From Lentisphaeria bacterium (GTDB lineage: Bacteria > Verrucomicrobiota > Lentisphaeria > Victivallales > UBA1829), in assembly GCA_019408975.1 (NCBI GenBank), contig DXVA01000147.1, positions 1 through 10,336 of the forward strand: DNA of 10,336 nt. The letters run 5' to 3'. Made by a program: the position numbers and the translations under genes. The notes under the pieces were generated by a model. It saw nothing but the letters and a program-made list of their open reading frames with translations, ran no database searches and had not been told where the DNA came from. Positions within the stretch are counted from its first letter, which is position 1. Every line of letters starts with the position of its first letter. This document shows, piece after piece, positions 1 through 7,216 of this stretch.

Positions 1-253
1 GAATCGTCCCCGGGCCATATTTCAACGCGCGGCGCATCAGTTCTTCGGCAATGCCGAAAGTCACCTGCGAACCATTGCCGTCACAGAGGGGCAGATAAAT
101 GTTGATCAGCCCCGCACTTGCAAGGCCTCCCGGAACACAGGTCTTTTCGATCAGGACGGTTTTCGCTCCCATCCGGGCGGCGGCAGCGGCGGCGGCAACT
201 CCGGCAACGCCTCCCCCGACAACGGCTACATCATAATCATGGCATGTGCTCAT
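1..253 (-). CDS. FAD-dependent oxidoreductase, N-terminal part (runs off left edge)
   Basis: Only the first 84 codons are in the window. The protein begins MSTCHDYDVAVVGGGVAGVA, a Rossmann dinucleotide-binding fold with the GxGxxG-type loop GGGVAG. It is followed by an alanine-rich helix and, after LIEK, the motif GGLASAGLINIYLPLCDGNG. That second motif resembles the FAD_oxidored (Pfam PF12831-type) family, in which a GG-A-(T/S)-GL stretch contacts the flavin. The start ATG at 253 is preceded by AGGAGG with a 7-base spacer, and this site overlaps the stop codon of the gene before it. The gene is therefore very probably translated together with the upstream FrhB-like iron-sulfur protein. No signal peptide is seen, so it should be cytoplasmic. 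The substrate cannot be told from this fragment; oxidation of a sugar or polyol derivative is only a guess from context. Confidence 0.9.
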   Translation of the reverse strand, partial: MSTCHDYDVAVVGGGVAGVAAAAAAARMGAKTVLIEKTCVPGGLASAGLINIYLPLCDGNGSQVTFGIAEELMRRALKYGPGTI

Positions 254-266
254 CCCCGCGGCCTCC

Positions 267-1499
267 TCAAATATATTCCCTGACAGGCATTCCGCGATGT
301 TTGCGCGCATCGATCCACGGTCCATACCATGTGGGCTTTTCGGACGCCACGCCGGTCAGGAACTTTTCCGTTTCTTCTTCAGTGTTGGCAAACATCCTGA
401 TGCGTCCGGCGTCGCGGCATTCCTCCAGAAGCCTCAATCCGAATTCACTGCGCGCAACGATCGCCGAAAGTCCCTTGGCGGCTGCCTCGCGCAAACGGGG
501 GTCCGCCTGCATTTCCGCCTCGGTCGGAGGGAACAGGTCGAAGTTCGGCGGCAGAGTCGGGTGGCACCAGGTATCTCCGAAAACAACGTCTCCGGCATAG
601 CCGACTTTTTCGAGACAGATTCTGCACTCCTCGGGAGTGAAACGCCCCAGCTGCGCCACGCCGCCGCTGCGCACAAATGCTTTTTCGTGTATCTGACCGT
701 CTTCAGTCCGGACACGCATGGTTCCGGGAAACGCACCGGTGCGGTAATTCATTTCACGGACATCCTCCATATCGACTCCGAGCCAGGTTTTAAGCAGCCA
801 TTTCGTTCCCGCAAGCGCCCAGTGAGCCGCACAGAAATTACAGGAAATCAGCCGGATGATTCCGGAAATGTCGGCAAAGTCTTCATTCATCATCATTTTC
901 CGCAGGCTTTGCGCATGGCACGGCGTAGCGGAAACGGCGATTTTCTTCAAGCCCATTTCATACGCCTCCCGGATGCCGAGCAGCTGGGGATGAGGCTGAT
1001 ACTTGGAACCGGAACAGGCGATCACATCTTTTTTCGATGTGGCGACGTATGCCTTCGCCAGCCACGGTTTTTCCGCATCCCATCCAGCCAGGACACAACC
1101 GTCCACATATCCCTTTTCAAGTGCGAAAATCATAAGCGAGGTCGCCACGCCGCCGGAAACTCCGATCTCCCGGATTTCCGGATCAACCGCGCATCCCGTG
1201 CCGACGAAACGGCAGACACCGCCGACTTTTTCAACCGTATCCATCTTGCGCCCGCGTCCGAAGAAACGTTCCTCCATGGCGCTGCCAGGCATAATTTTCG
1301 CCGCACAGACATCATAACACCGGGTACACGCTTCGTCCATGCATCTGCCGACAAGTTCGGGATTGCGCCCCCAGTCATACATTTTAAGTTCGATCGCTTT
1401 CGTCGGGCAGACCGACGCACATAATCCGCATTCATAGCAAAGCCCGGAGTTGATGCACTCCCGTTCCAGCAGCCTGAAACCTTCCTGCGACATAATCAT
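267..1499 (-). CDS. Ferredoxin / coenzyme F420 hydrogenase beta-subunit-like (FrhB/FdhB) iron-sulfur flavoprotein
   Basis: This 410-residue protein carries two N-terminal iron-sulfur motifs. The first is C21-x2-C24-x2-C27-x3-C31-P and the second is C53-x4-C58-x2-C61-x3-C65. An FrhB/FdhB-type body follows, recognised from CSGSKYQP (162-169), KIAVSATPCHAQSLRKM (186-202), SCNFC (219-223), ECRIC (291-295) and DVVFGDTW (304-311). Related proteins bind FAD and Fe-S clusters and pass electrons between a ferredoxin-type donor and F420 or another acceptor; many bacterial members have no proven link to F420. There is no signal peptide. The gene follows the DUF4838 gene by 19 bp and precedes the FAD oxidoreductase by 13 bp, suggesting that the two redox proteins work as a pair. 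AGGAAAGGA lies directly before ATG 1499; the ATG at 1493 (third codon) has the better spacing, so the true start may be two residues later. Confidence 0.86.
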   Translation of the reverse strand: MIMSQEGFRLLERECINSGLCYECGLCASVCPTKAIELKMYDWGRNPELVGRCMDEACTRCYDVCAAKIMPGSAMEERFFGRGRKMDTVEKVGGVCRFVGTGCAVDPEIREIGVSGGVATSLMIFALEKGYVDGCVLAGWDAEKPWLAKAYVATSKKDVIACSGSKYQPHPQLLGIREAYEMGLKKIAVSATPCHAQSLRKMMMNEDFADISGIIRLISCNFCAAHWALAGTKWLLKTWLGVDMEDVREMNYRTGAFPGTMRVRTEDGQIHEKAFVRSGGVAQLGRFTPEECRICLEKVGYAGDVVFGDTWCHPTLPPNFDLFPPTEAEMQADPRLREAAAKGLSAIVARSEFGLRLLEECRDAGRIRMFANTEEETEKFLTGVASEKPTWYGPWIDARKHRGMPVREYI

Positions 1500-1518
1500 T
1501 CCTTTCCTGTTTTCTTTT

Positions 1519-4353
1519 TTATTTCGGCAATTCTTTCAGTGCAATCCGGTCAAACCATACTTCTCCCGACGCAAACCATATCCAGAGCCCGATTGTCTCT
1601 TTTTGCGAAATCGCTTTTTTAGTCCGTATCCGGTATTCAAAACGAGTCCACGGCATATTTCCGGACAAATAACTGCGGGGATATCGCCTGATCTGGGCGA
1701 AAGACAAGTAAACACCGGCTCCGCCGCGTCCCGTCAGGTTTTCTGCCCGGGCAAAGAACGAAAGCAGATAATCGGTATCAGGCTTCAAGCGATTTAAGTT
1801 TATGCCGGCTGTGACTCGTTTTCCCTCCACGTTTTTCATGTAGAGACTTTTACCGCCGGAAATAAAAATCTTTTTGTCATAGCCGATGACAGCGCCATCG
1901 TCTTCCCGCCAGAAACTCCAATGCAGAGGAAGTTTGGAAACAGCATTCTCCTGAATGAAATCCGGATTTGCAACCAGATTGTCTTCGGGCTTGCCATCCA
2001 GGCGCATGATTCCGTAGTATCTTGCCTCATGAAAATTACGTCTCGGCAAGGGACTCCAGTGATAGTACCGGGGAGGTGCGTTCCTTACCGCCCGCTGTCT
2101 GGCGAAATTGACGGGGAAACCGTTCTTATCATAATTTCCCAGTATTTTTTTCTGAATGGCAATCGTCGCCTTCCATGAAGCGGCAAGACGCGTCGTGCTG
2201 ACCACCGCATTGCTGTTCCAAGCAGCATTCCAGTGAGAACCGCCGACATTCATACGGTCAAAAACAGCCCCGTTGCTGTTCACCGCAATATGAATACAGT
2301 TCATTCTGTCCCCGCTGGGATTCAGCATGATTTCAACGCATGAATCCGCTGATACGATTGCGGGGTCATCATTTTTTGCGCCATTCCGCAGAATGGAATC
2401 CATTTGCGGTTCCTCACAATCAAAAGAAAAAATAAAATGTTCCGAATCTTCCGAGACCGACACCTTCGTGCCGACCTCGGCAACATCACCTTTCAACGGA
2501 CGCAGAGAGAGTGCTCCCGGAACATGGAACTGCCAATCCTCCAGAGACGTCATATCGCGAAAGAATCCAGCGGACTCCTCCCGCAGAGGGTTCAGCAGTT
2601 TTTGTTTCATAAAAGAAATTCTTTTCTGCGCCAGCTTGTCCGCCATTGCCGCCTTTTCTGCATCCAGGCATAATTTTTCCAGCGTTTCAATCAATGCGGG
2701 AGAATAAATTTGAGTCCAGATTGCAATGGAGGAAGGAGTTTTCACCACTGGTCCCAACGGAGTATCTTCGACGGTTCCGATCACCTGTTTCACCCAGCAT
2801 TCTTCCAACAGGTCATAAACCTGTTTCATCTGCTGCGCGCCTTTGCCGAACATTCGAGTAAAATATTCGCCGATCAGCGCAGACGCATCGACCGACCGGT
2901 CCCACATGATTTTAGAGTAAATGTAATAATTCAGAGCATTGAACAGGTAATGATCCGTCTCCGATTCCATGAAAGAACAGAGCAATGCAGGAGCATTCTT
3001 ACTGTAATAAGAAGCAATGCCGTTATGCATCAAGGCCGGCACTCCTTTGATATCTTTCGACATATGCTTGCCTGCGTTGTAAGTCCAGAGTCCAATGGGA
3101 CCGTTCGTCTTTTTCACCCATTTACCGATCACCTCCGAATCATTCGCACCGGGGCCTTTCGCCGCAGCAATCACCATGACGTTGTCCGGTATCTGAAACG
3201 GAGGCACCAGATCATACGGCATATATGCCATCTGGCAGATTACACCGGAAATTTTTTCTTTCTTCAGGCGGTTGGCGATGTCCACCGTAAACTTCCAGAT
3301 GGAATCGCTCAATTTTCTGCGCTGCGGCCCCCAGACTTCCGGTTCCCTCGCGCCGACGGAAAAACCATACGCCTTCAGACACTGCCCGCAGGTACATGCA
3401 TAAAACCAGTCTCCGGGCATAATATTTGCGTAACGGCGGTCAAGAAACGCATTGGTGGACCATGATTTCAAGCCACGATCGGCAGGAGTCTTACCTGTGA
3501 AGCACGCCTTGACATCCTGATAAATCTCCTCGGTGATTCCACTGCTGAAACAATAGTGCGGCCCATGTGCGTCCTTCACATTGTATCGCGTGCCATCCTG
3601 CTTCAATGCAAAAAATTCCGGTCTTCCCTTGAAACGGGTATGAAGCTCCAAACGGCTCAAACCGTGGCAGAGAGGCAGTCGGCGTTCCTGCATTCTGAGC
3701 CGCAGCAGGTTCAGGTTATACCCTGTCACTCCTTTATATTTTTCCGTTTTTTCAAACCACTTTCCGCTGTTCGCGCTGAAGGATCGGAAACGGATATCCG
3801 GACGGTCCACAATATCTATTTCCAGCGGCAGGCGCAGGTGATCGCCCGAAGGAACCAGAGTTCCCATCTCCCCGGGAAAATAAAACCTTGCATCCGCAAA
3901 ACGTTCTAAAAAAGAATACACGCCGCTGACCGTGCCGCGCCGGAATTCCATCTGATAAAAATTATCTGCGGGATTTACTTTTTTTGAATCCTGCCCCGCA
4001 ATGAAAAGCTGGTTGCCGCAGCGCCGGATCACAAATCCCTCTTCCGGCAAATCATCCGTTTTGATCCCGGCTTTTCGTGTCTCCGCCCCATCTCCCAGGT
4101 AAATTGAAAACGCATCGCCGGAAGCCTGCTTTCTTATCTCCGGGCGCACTCCCATCACGATGTTCAGGTAATCCGCCAGTTCCGAAGCGGCAAACTCAAT
4201 CAGAGGAATCGGCTCCTGAACAATGATTTCCACTTTTGTTACCTGATCTGTCTGCCGTGACACCTTGACAGAACGTTTTCCCATATCCAGATTCATGGAT
4301 GCCGCGGAAAAAACAGTGCAGAAACAGAACAGAAACAATAATTTCATCTTCAT
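1519..4353 (-). CDS. Secreted DUF4838 (GH67 alpha-glucuronidase-like) protein with CBM9-like and CBM4/9-like C-terminal modules
   Basis: The product has 944 residues. Residues 1-19 (MKMKLLFLF..FSAAS) form a signal peptide, so it is exported. Residues about 35-165 resemble the GH67 N-terminal domain (FAASELADYLNIV, FSIYLGDG, GVYSFLERFADARFY). Residues about 180-500 match the DUF4838 core, with PEFFALKQDGTRY (245-257) and a Cys cluster C320-x-C322-x2-C325. Residues about 600-785 look like a CBM9-type sandwich (SADSCVEIMLNPSGD, then SWKATIAI). Residues about 792-944 resemble a CBM4/9-type jelly roll (NLVANPDF, LKPDTDYLLSFFARA, VWFDRIAL). Activity on a uronic-acid-containing or other complex glycan is plausible, but no activity is established for this family to my knowledge. 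The start at 4353 was chosen because AAGGA lies 8 bases upstream and it gives a clean signal peptide; an in-frame TTG at 4413 would overlap the pseudopilin gene. Confidence 0.87.
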   Translation of the reverse strand: MKMKLLFLFCFCTVFSAASMNLDMGKRSVKVSRQTDQVTKVEIIVQEPIPLIEFAASELADYLNIVMGVRPEIRKQASGDAFSIYLGDGAETRKAGIKTDDLPEEGFVIRRCGNQLFIAGQDSKKVNPADNFYQMEFRRGTVSGVYSFLERFADARFYFPGEMGTLVPSGDHLRLPLEIDIVDRPDIRFRSFSANSGKWFEKTEKYKGVTGYNLNLLRLRMQERRLPLCHGLSRLELHTRFKGRPEFFALKQDGTRYNVKDAHGPHYCFSSGITEEIYQDVKACFTGKTPADRGLKSWSTNAFLDRRYANIMPGDWFYACTCGQCLKAYGFSVGAREPEVWGPQRRKLSDSIWKFTVDIANRLKKEKISGVICQMAYMPYDLVPPFQIPDNVMVIAAAKGPGANDSEVIGKWVKKTNGPIGLWTYNAGKHMSKDIKGVPALMHNGIASYYSKNAPALLCSFMESETDHYLFNALNYYIYSKIMWDRSVDASALIGEYFTRMFGKGAQQMKQVYDLLEECWVKQVIGTVEDTPLGPVVKTPSSIAIWTQIYSPALIETLEKLCLDAEKAAMADKLAQKRISFMKQKLLNPLREESAGFFRDMTSLEDWQFHVPGALSLRPLKGDVAEVGTKVSVSEDSEHFIFSFDCEEPQMDSILRNGAKNDDPAIVSADSCVEIMLNPSGDRMNCIHIAVNSNGAVFDRMNVGGSHWNAAWNSNAVVSTTRLAASWKATIAIQKKILGNYDKNGFPVNFARQRAVRNAPPRYYHWSPLPRRNFHEARYYGIMRLDGKPEDNLVANPDFIQENAVSKLPLHWSFWREDDGAVIGYDKKIFISGGKSLYMKNVEGKRVTAGINLNRLKPDTDYLLSFFARAENLTGRGGAGVYLSFAQIRRYPRSYLSGNMPWTRFEYRIRTKKAISQKETIGLWIWFASGEVWFDRIALKELPK

Positions 4354-4390
4354 CAAGTAATTCCTTTCCATATTTGATGACTTGCGTGAT

Positions 4391-5137
4391 TCAATATCCA
4401 TTTCCGGTAACAATCCAGAAATAGCGATTCCCGGCTATCGCATAATTTGATTGATCCGGGATCTGATTCTTTGATCTTTTTTCCACATGGGAGTCCAAAA
4501 AAAGCACATTTGCCTGCCCGGTATGTGGATATCCGATTCTGTTCGCATCCGTTGTATATAATTTCAACAGAGGGCCTGCCATAAAATCGGGTTCCCCGAA
4601 AAACATTGACCGCGATACATGTTTCAAAGAAGTAATATGAATGGGAGCTGTCACCGTGGAAGGATAAATATGATCATTCATGCCATAGGTGTAAGAGGTA
4701 TAATCCGCACTGTGTTTTTTAGCGGGGCAGACCAACGGTCCGCGCCTGCCGTCTTTGAGAATCACTCCGATATCTCTTGTTTCCTGCGTCAGCCCGAGAT
4801 ACGGCGCCAACGTCCCTTTATCCCCTGTTCCGAAAATATTCCTTTTATATGGATCTTCCGGGGGGAGATACGGGTTTCTTCCCGCCTGCCAGTAAACGGG
4901 AATCACATCATTATTATCATTCAGATACATGATAACGGCTTTTCCCATATCGGAAAACTGTGATGCGCATACAATTGTCCGCGCCGTTTCCCGTGCCTTG
5001 TTCAACGCAGGAAGCAACATGCCGGCTAAAACCGCGATGATTGAAATTACAATAAGAAGCTCTATTAATGTAAAATAATCTGCAAACCTAGCCCATCGAC
5101 ACTGCCGCCCTGTATTGCCCTCTGCCGTTTTTTTCAT
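4391..5137 (-). CDS. Type II/IV pseudopilin with prepilin N-terminal methylation motif and H-x9-D(G/S) C-terminal motif
   Basis: This 248-residue protein has a basic leader (residues 1-21), then FTLIELLIVISIIAVLAGML, the hydrophobic helix of type IV pilins and type II secretion pseudopilins, with the conserved Glu at +5 (E26). The C-terminal part carries H205-x9-D215-S, a variant of the H-x9-DG motif found in large pseudopilin families of PVC bacteria. Two points are unusual: residue -1 is Tyr (ADY/FTLIE) instead of the Gly that prepilin peptidase normally needs, and DG is replaced by DS. The start at 5137 has AAGGGA with a short spacer. It is the first gene of the operon, 37 bp ahead of the secreted DUF4838 gene, which suggests a role in surface display, export or recognition of the enzyme or its glycan. 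That role is inferred from position only. Confidence 0.93.
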   Translation of the reverse strand: MKKTAEGNTGRQCRWARFADYFTLIELLIVISIIAVLAGMLLPALNKARETARTIVCASQFSDMGKAVIMYLNDNNDVIPVYWQAGRNPYLPPEDPYKRNIFGTGDKGTLAPYLGLTQETRDIGVILKDGRRGPLVCPAKKHSADYTSYTYGMNDHIYPSTVTAPIHITSLKHVSRSMFFGEPDFMAGPLLKLYTTDANRIGYPHTGQANVLFLDSHVEKRSKNQIPDQSNYAIAGNRYFWIVTGNGY

Positions 5138-5186
5138 GAATATTCCCTTTAAGTTTGAATTTGATGAAAAAGAACATTTCATTTTT

Positions 5187-5216
5187 TTGCTTTTTTAAAT
5201 CTATACTCTATATTAT
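5187..5216 (+). promoter_or_regulatory. Possible promoter of the AraC-type regulator gene
   Basis: On the plus strand TTGCTT (5187-5192), 18 bp and TATTAT (5211-5216) make a moderate sigma70-like match: the -10 is 5 of 6, the -35 weak. It overlaps the -10 box of the opposite operon promoter, so the two would compete for polymerase. A start near 5223 would leave a leader of about 37 nt before the ATG. Confidence 0.4.
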
Positions 5217-5239
5217 AAGCATATTCAATATTTTTTCAA
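5212..5239 (-). promoter_or_regulatory. Sigma70-type promoter of the pseudopilin-DUF4838-redox operon
   Basis: Read on the minus strand, TTGAAA (5239-5234) is followed after 16 bp by a perfect TATAAT (5217-5212). Transcription would begin near 5205, giving a leader of about 68 nt before the pseudopilin start. The region is strongly AT-rich, in contrast to the genes on either side. The leader DNA holds an inverted repeat, ATGAAA-N7-TTTCAT at 5164-5182, which could be a binding site or a weak hairpin. Control by the divergent AraC-type protein is inferred from position. Confidence 0.65.
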
Positions 5240-5259
5240 GAGGGAGAAAGAGACAAAAC

Positions 5260-6072
5260 ATGACAGAAACGAACATCATAAATGATTATTTTGACTCGCT
5301 CACGGTCCGTTATGTCAACTTCTACCGGAACATCCGCGACTCCCTGCCGACAGTGCGCGACCATTTACGCATCGGGCTGATGACCGGTTCGGCAGTACAA
5401 CGCATCACGGATTCGGAAGCGGAAACGATTGCCGCGCCTTTCGTATTTTTCAGATTCAGTGGGCGGAAAAATCAATGGAAAGTAACTCCCGGCGCTTCGC
5501 GGAACAGCTTCTGCTTTGACCTGGACGGCATCCGCGCCTCGTGGATTGAAGCGACTCTACGGCAGGATTTTCCGCAGGGATATCTGAAAATCACCGATCC
5601 GGTTCCGTTCCAACTGATTCTGGACGACATGCATGAAATGTTTTACAAGCCTCTGCCGCTCAAGCGATACCGGCTTCCACTGCTGGCGGAAAAATTCATC
5701 GCACTCATCTATTCGGAACACTTTCTGCAGCAAAGCCGGAACAAATATGAAAGACAAATACAGGCCGATGCCAGCCAAATCTTCTCCTCGCCGGAACAGC
5801 AATACGATTTCGGGCACCGCGCCGCCGCGCTGGGAATCACCCTCGTACATTACCGGAGAGTTTTCAAAACCATCATCGGGCTGCCGCCATATGAGTATCT
5901 CCAGAAGTGCCGTCTCGGCATGGCTGTCCGCCTGCTGAGAACCGAAAAGCAGTTGCAGATACAGCAGATTGCAGAGAAATGCGGGTTCGGAAATGCCACG
6001 GAATTCTCACGGTTCTTCAAGAAACATACGGACAGCTCTCCCTCCGCCTACTTCAAAAAGTATTCCGAATAA
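5260..6072 (+). CDS. AraC-family transcriptional regulator
   Basis: The protein has 270 residues. The C-terminal part (about 178-268) is a two-helix-turn-helix AraC/XylS DNA-binding domain: HRAAALGITLVHYRRVFK, then GLPPYEYLQKCRL, then IQQIAEKCGFGNATEFSRFF ending SPSAYFKKY. The N-terminal 170 residues would form the effector-sensing part; they are not a clear cupin match by eye, so the ligand is unknown. Start ATG 5260 was chosen because the upstream in-frame stretch is low-complexity AT-rich DNA overlapping the promoters. AGGGAG at 5241-5246 is the only ribosome site seen, and its 13-base spacing is long, hinting at modest translation. The gene is divergent from the pseudopilin operon across 122 bp, the usual layout for a local activator responding to a sugar or breakdown product. 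It converges with the kinase-like gene at its 3' end. Confidence 0.92.
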   Translation: MTETNIINDYFDSLTVRYVNFYRNIRDSLPTVRDHLRIGLMTGSAVQRITDSEAETIAAPFVFFRFSGRKNQWKVTPGASRNSFCFDLDGIRASWIEATLRQDFPQGYLKITDPVPFQLILDDMHEMFYKPLPLKRYRLPLLAEKFIALIYSEHFLQQSRNKYERQIQADASQIFSSPEQQYDFGHRAAALGITLVHYRRVFKTIIGLPPYEYLQKCRLGMAVRLLRTEKQLQIQQIAEKCGFGNATEFSRFFKKHTDSSPSAYFKKYSE

Positions 6073-6104
6073 CGGAGCATTTCCGGCAAAGCAGAACGGA
6101 ATAC
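6060..6104. terminator. Possible bidirectional hairpin between convergent genes
   Basis: A perfect 8 bp inverted repeat, GTATTCCG at 6060-6067 and CGGAATAC at 6097-6104, encloses a smaller CGGA/TCCG stem at 6073-6085. It spans the AraC stop codon and the 35 bp gap before the stop of the facing gene. There is no T-tract on either side, so it is at best a weak terminator or an mRNA 3'-end stabiliser. Confidence 0.3.
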
Positions 6105-6107
6105 CTG

Positions 6108-7172
6108 CTACTGGTCGAATCCGCTGTCGAGAATGCCATCCACGGTATCGGCATAACGGATGATGTTGGTTCCGTCTCCACGGCGCTCCCAGGAAAGCGG
6201 AACACGCGGAAGCTGTTGACGCAGAAGCTGAGCTTTGAAAGAATCCATCCAGATTTTCTCCGCCTCCTCCTCCGAAACCTCCTCCGCGATGGAATTGGAA
6301 TCATCGGGAAGCGGAATCTCCGAATGCCAGATCGTATTGCGGATATGAGTCACGTTCTCACCGTCCCGGACAATGCGGCAGAGCGGCCCGGAATCGTCCA
6401 GGATCACTTTATCGGAATTCTCCGGCCAGTAATTTTCTTCAATGTCCTCTTCTTCCGCATCGATGGCGTCATGCCAGAGATCGGAAGCGTCCAGAGAGTC
6501 CTCGGCGACACCGGATTCAAGAATCGCAATCGTGGCGGAGTCGGAAGATATTTCGCCGCGCATTTCGACAAACGGCTTGAGAATCGCGATCTTCTCCGCG
6601 CGGGAAAGCCCCCCGTAACGTTTTTCCACCTCGCCGGGATTGATCACATACATTTCGGAACCGTTGGTCCTGATCAGGATATTTTCCAGACTCAAATCAT
6701 ACTGGACGATGAAATTTTTTGCGTAAAGCCCGATCAGGGCGGAAAGATTGGAAAGAAACTCACGCCGCACCGCACTGCTGTGAGGCGCAATCCGGAACCA
6801 GTATTCCAGCGCAGTCATGGTGTCGGGAATTTCGACGGACAGAACCATGGATTCGGTGCCGGATTTTCCCCATCCGGGATAATCCGCGCACGGGATACCC
6901 GCACCCTTCAGAATCTGCCCGGATTCATAAAGGATCTTCGCTCTCGAAGAAAACCAGGCGATCAGATGCTCTTTGATGCTGTTCGGAGTATCATGCTTCA
7001 CATAATAGGATCTCTTTTTGGAGTCCTGCACCTTGAAGATTCTGGCAGTATCCGTGGTTTTGACCGTGTACTTATCTTCCACTTCAGGATAAATGTTGAA
7101 CCACGGCACAAGACGCGATTCATCGTCTATGCACCATTCCCATTCGCCTACCGTGACAGTGTTGTCTTTCAT
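6108..7172 (-). CDS. Lipopolysaccharide kinase (WaaP/Kdo kinase)-like protein, possibly inactive
   Basis: The product has 354 residues from ATG 7172, or 358 from a TTG at 7184; neither start has a strong ribosome site. No signal peptide or membrane segment is seen. The first 200 residues resemble the kinase fold of WaaP/Kdo-kinase-like proteins: a possible ATP lysine in YYVKHD (K59), a helix leading to LKGAGIPCADYPG (88-100), and a catalytic-loop-like QYDLSLENIL (157-166) with D159 and N164. The next strand reads YVINPGEV where a kinase has its D(F/L)G-type metal-binding Asp; here it is Asn178, and the usual His before the loop Asp is replaced. This may be a pseudokinase or an atypical sugar kinase. 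The C-terminal 150 residues are acidic (DAEEEDIEE near 238-246) and unrecognised. It follows the ABC ATPase gene by 97 bp. The family call is by eye and moderate. Confidence 0.62.
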   Translation of the reverse strand: MKDNTVTVGEWEWCIDDESRLVPWFNIYPEVEDKYTVKTTDTARIFKVQDSKKRSYYVKHDTPNSIKEHLIAWFSSRAKILYESGQILKGAGIPCADYPGWGKSGTESMVLSVEIPDTMTALEYWFRIAPHSSAVRREFLSNLSALIGLYAKNFIVQYDLSLENILIRTNGSEMYVINPGEVEKRYGGLSRAEKIAILKPFVEMRGEISSDSATIAILESGVAEDSLDASDLWHDAIDAEEEDIEENYWPENSDKVILDDSGPLCRIVRDGENVTHIRNTIWHSEIPLPDDSNSIAEEVSEEEAEKIWMDSFKAQLLRQQLPRVPLSWERRGDGTNIIRYADTVDGILDSGFDQ

Positions 7173-7216
7173 AAGAGTCTTCAAAGCCTGCGCAATGAAG
7201 CAGAGATCCTTCTGTT

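Noticed and set aside
181..201. Short GGC-type repeats near the left end (cggcggcagcggcggcggc-like)
   Set aside because: They are the complement of the alanine codons in the first helix of the FAD-binding domain, not an independent repeat.
246..1424. A 392-codon plus-strand open frame opposite the FrhB-like gene
   Set aside because: The minus strand encodes clear Cys motifs and family signatures, while the plus frame has no recognisable motif and no ribosome site.
267..1499. F420-dependent hydrogenase subunit in the strict sense
   Set aside because: Family resemblance alone does not show F420 use, and no hydrogenase partner is present.
2710..3465. Plus-strand open frame inside the DUF4838 gene
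   Set aside because: It is antisense to a well-supported coding region and has shadow-type composition.
4354..4413. N-terminal extension of the DUF4838 protein from a TTG at 4413
   Set aside because: It would overlap the end of the pseudopilin gene and bury the signal peptide; ATG 4353 has a proper ribosome site and yields a standard leader.
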